Below the pieces are notes generated by a model. The model ran no database searches, was not told the DNA's origin, and worked only from the letters and a program-made list of their open reading frames with translations. A stretch of 36,967 nt of DNA from Streptomyces afghaniensis 772 (GTDB lineage: Bacteria; Actinomycetota; Actinomycetes; Streptomycetales; Streptomycetaceae). Numbering within the stretch: the stretch's first letter is position 1; each line of letters begins with the position of its first letter. The stretch is from contig KE354350.1 of the NCBI GenBank assembly GCA_000415505.1, forward strand, positions 1-36,967. The letters run 5' to 3'. Shown here piece by piece: positions 32,736 to 36,967 of this stretch. The position numbers were made by a program, and so were the translations under genes.

Positions 32736-33734
32736 GTGAGTTCCTCGATCGCCACCACCCGCTTCTCCGTCCTCGACCGGTCCCGCACCCGCGAGGGGCA
32801 CACGCATCCCGAGGCACTGCGCGACACCGTGCGGCTGGCCAGGGAGCTGGAGGGGCTCGGGTACCACCGGCTGTGGGTCTCGGAGCATCACGGGGTGCCC
32901 GGGGTCGCCGGTTCCGCGCCGACCGTGCTGGCGGCCGCCGTCGCCGCCGCGACGCGGACGATCCGGGTCGGCACCGGTGGGGTGATGCTGCCCAACCACC
33001 GGCCGCTGGTCGTGGCCGAGCAGTTCGGGGTGCTGGAGTCGCTGTTCCCCGGGCGGATCGACATGGGTCTGGGGCGGTCCGTGGGCTTCACGGACGGGGT
33101 GCGCAGGGCCCTGGGCCGTGACAAGGAGGACGCCGAGGACTTCGAGGCCCAGCTGCGGGAGCTGCTCGGCTGGTTCCGGGGCACCTCCCCGACCGGTGTG
33201 CACGCCCGTCCCGCCGAGGGACTGACCGTGCCGCCCTTCGTCCTGGCCATGGGTGAAGGCGCCGGCATCGCGGCCCGGGCGGGTCTGCCCATGGTCATCG
33301 GCGACTTCAGGAACCGGGAGAAGATGCGGCGCGGCATCGATCACTACCGGGAGCACTTCCGCCCCTCGCCCTGGGCGAGCGAACCCTACGTGGTCGTCTC
33401 CGGCACGGTCGCGGTGGCCGGGACCCCCGAGGAGGCCCGTCGGCTGCTGACCCCCGAAGCCTGGGCGATGGCGTACTCCCGCACGCACGGCACCTTCCCT
33501 CCCCTGCCGCCCGCCGAGCGCGTCGAGGCGCTCGCCATGACCGGCAAGGAACGCGGCTTCTACGAGTCCGGCCTCACCGGCCACATCGCCGGCACCGAGG
33601 AGCAGGTCGCGCACGAGCTGGAGACGGTACTGAAGGAGACGGGGGCGCAGGAGGTCCTGGTCACCACCAGCACCTACGACCGCGAGGCGCTGCTGGACTC
33701 CTACCGGCGGCTGGCCGCGATCACCTCCGGTTAG
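32736..33734 (+). CDS. LLM-class flavin-dependent oxidoreductase
   Basis: The 332-residue product is a bacterial-luciferase-like TIM barrel of the MsnO8-type group: TRFSVLDRSRT, LEGLGYHRLWVSEHHGVPG (EHH motif), RIRVGTGGVMLPNHRP-like TIRVGTGGVMLPNHRP, and LFPGRIDMGLGRSVG. It should use F420 or FMN; the substrate is not evident. I chose the GTG at 32736, just before SSSIATTRFS, as the frame extends further upstream without a start of the right kind. It lies 145 bases from the divergent nucleotidyltransferase gene. Its TAG is part of a -10-like element for the UvrA-like gene. Confidence 0.85.
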   Translation: MSSSIATTRFSVLDRSRTREGHTHPEALRDTVRLARELEGLGYHRLWVSEHHGVPGVAGSAPTVLAAAVAAATRTIRVGTGGVMLPNHRPLVVAEQFGVLESLFPGRIDMGLGRSVGFTDGVRRALGRDKEDAEDFEAQLRELLGWFRGTSPTGVHARPAEGLTVPPFVLAMGEGAGIAARAGLPMVIGDFRNREKMRRGIDHYREHFRPSPWASEPYVVVSGTVAVAGTPEEARRLLTPEAWAMAYSRTHGTFPPLPPAERVEALAMTGKERGFYESGLTGHIAGTEEQVAHELETVLKETGAQEVLVTTSTYDREALLDSYRRLAAITSG

Positions 33735-33737
33735 AGT
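33732..33737 (+). promoter_or_regulatory. TAGAGT -10-like element before the UvrA-like gene
   Basis: TAGAGT overlaps the stop codon of the oxidoreductase gene and ends eight bases before the ATG at 33746. This suggests a near-leaderless message; there is no ribosome site. Confidence 0.35.
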
Positions 33738-33745
33738 CGTTGCCC

Positions 33746-36094
<2,349 letters not shown>

Positions 36095-36108
36095 AGCGTC
36101 CGAGGCCG

Positions 36109-36937
36109 CTACGCCACCAGCACCGTGTGCGTCCACGCCGGTGCCGCCGTCTCCTGCGGTTGTGCGGCACGGGCCAGGGAGCGGCGGTCGGAGTGGGTGC
36201 CCGGGGGGATGGGGGCGCGGAGCTCGACCTCGGCGACCAGGCCGCGGGTCGTCGCGACCCGCCACAGGGAGGCGAGCAGGGTGTCGTCGCCGACGAACGC
36301 GGGCGCGGTGGTGGCCGTTCCGCCGGCGAGCCGGTAGCCGATCCGGACCGGCTGGACCGGCACCCCGGCGTCCAGGGCGGCCTGGAAGACGGCCCGGCGA
36401 AAGGTGCCCTGGGCCCGGCCGCACCAGGTGCTGCCCTCGGGGAACGCCGCGACGGCGGCGCCCTCGCGCAGGGCCCGGGCGATACGGGCGACGGTGTCCG
36501 GGAGGGCCCGCAGCCGGTCCCGGTCGATGAACAGGGTGCCGCCGCGGGTGGCCAGCGGCCCGGCGACGGGCCACCGCCGTACCTCGGTCTTGGCCAGCAT
36601 CCGCGCGGGGCGAACGGCGGTGAGCAGCGGGATGTCCAGCCAGGAGATATGGTTGGCGACCAGCAGCAGTCCGCCGGTGGGGGCGGCGGCGCCGGTGATG
36701 CGGACCCGGACCCCCGCGGCCCGCACGAGCCACCGGCACCACCGCCGGATCAGGGATGCCGGTATCCGGGCACCGAACGGCGACAGCGCGATCCCCGCGA
36801 GCAGCAGCAGGACTATCCCGGTGAGCCGCAGCACGGCACGCGGCACGGCCCGCGCCGGCACCCCCGCCGACCACCCCCACCGGCGCCTGCACACAGGCCT
36901 GCGGCGTGCAGGGCGCGGTGGGCAGCCAGGCGCTCAT
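36109..36937 (-). CDS. plsC: Lysophospholipid acyltransferase (PlsC type), probable N-terminal frameshift
   Basis: The continuous frame 36894-36109 encodes 261 residues with a membrane helix (LRLTGIVLLLLAGIALSP), the acyltransferase motif NHISWLD (81-87), and FPEGST (151-156). It should transfer an acyl chain to a lyso-lipid at the membrane. The likely true start is the ATG at 36937, which overlaps the stop of the preceding gene (TGATG) and encodes MSAWLPTAPCTPQACV in a different frame. Between about 36860 and 36890 lie two 5-base G-runs; one extra base there would explain the break. If the shift is real, translation may start at the GTG at 36894, with no clear ribosome site. Confidence 0.75.
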
Positions 36938-36967
36938 CAGGCGGGGACGAGGGACAGGAAGTGCCGC
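36937..36967 (-). CDS. Last codons of an upstream gene, probably OlsB-like acyltransferase
   Basis: Only nine codons are in the window. On the minus strand they read RHFLSLVPA and then TGA, whose last base is the first of the PlsC ATG. In Streptomyces an OlsB/hemolysin-like GNAT acyltransferase gene commonly precedes a PlsC gene with such an overlap, making an ornithine-lipid pathway. The identity is inferred from position and a short tail only. Confidence 0.5.
   Translation of the reverse strand, partial: RHFLSLVPA

Overview
The very high G+C content, frequent GTG starts, tightly overlapping stop/start junctions, an ergothioneine operon and large families typical of actinomycetes point to a Streptomyces chromosome or a close relative. 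Nothing in the window fixes the species. All functional calls are made by eye from sequence and motifs, without database searches.

Region 1 (1-6020) is catabolic. On the plus strand lie the 3' end of an acyl-CoA-dehydrogenase-type flavin monooxygenase and its flavin reductase. Converging on them is a minus-strand operon, read DUF35/zinc-ribbon protein, class III CoA-transferase, glutaryl-CoA-dehydrogenase-like enzyme, EtfB, EtfA. A dicarboxylate such as glutarate could be activated, oxidised and decarboxylated, with electrons passed to the ETF.

Region 2 (6020-10018) is a graveyard with some intact genes. It holds remnants of a D-2-hydroxyacid dehydrogenase, a four-helix-bundle copper protein, a TetR regulator and a RICIN lectin. 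Between them sit an intact lipoprotein gene and an intact membrane-protein gene.

Region 3 (10019-14525) is the most unusual part. Two tandem STAND/NB-ARC ATPases are followed by a small helical protein with an amyloid-like C-terminal motif. The first ATPase keeps a Gly-rich N-terminal motif but has no TPRs. The second keeps about eight 42-residue TPRs but lacks the motif. This looks like a split NLR-type conflict system with its effector.

Region 4 (14526-15877) carries a decayed IS5-type transposase, and a DUF6221 gene followed by a 31-codon small ORF and a strong hairpin.

Region 5 (15878-20257) has a Tat-exported GH43-like arabinofuranosidase with an AbfB domain behind a striking compound palindrome, an amidase, and a PemK-like protein whose gene overlaps tail-to-tail with a microbial PARG (TIGR02452) gene.

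Region 6 (20549-25272) is the ergothioneine operon egtABCD with overlapping stops and starts, then a dodecin gene. No egtE is present here.

Region 7 (25297-28869) has a small lipoprotein, a HAD phosphatase, an approximately 410-bp block of degenerate 118-129-bp tandem repeats, a secreted PL9-like pectate lyase and a DUF485 protein.

Region 8 (28863-36967) has an acetate-type Na+ symporter broken by a one-base frameshift, a probable zinc-starvation pair (Cys-less L32 plus COG0523 GTPase) under a Zur-like palindrome, a nucleotidyltransferase, an LLM oxidoreductase, a short UvrA-like protein, and a PlsC acyltransferase with a probable N-terminal frameshift. The window ends in the last codons of a gene that probably encodes an OlsB-like acyltransferase.
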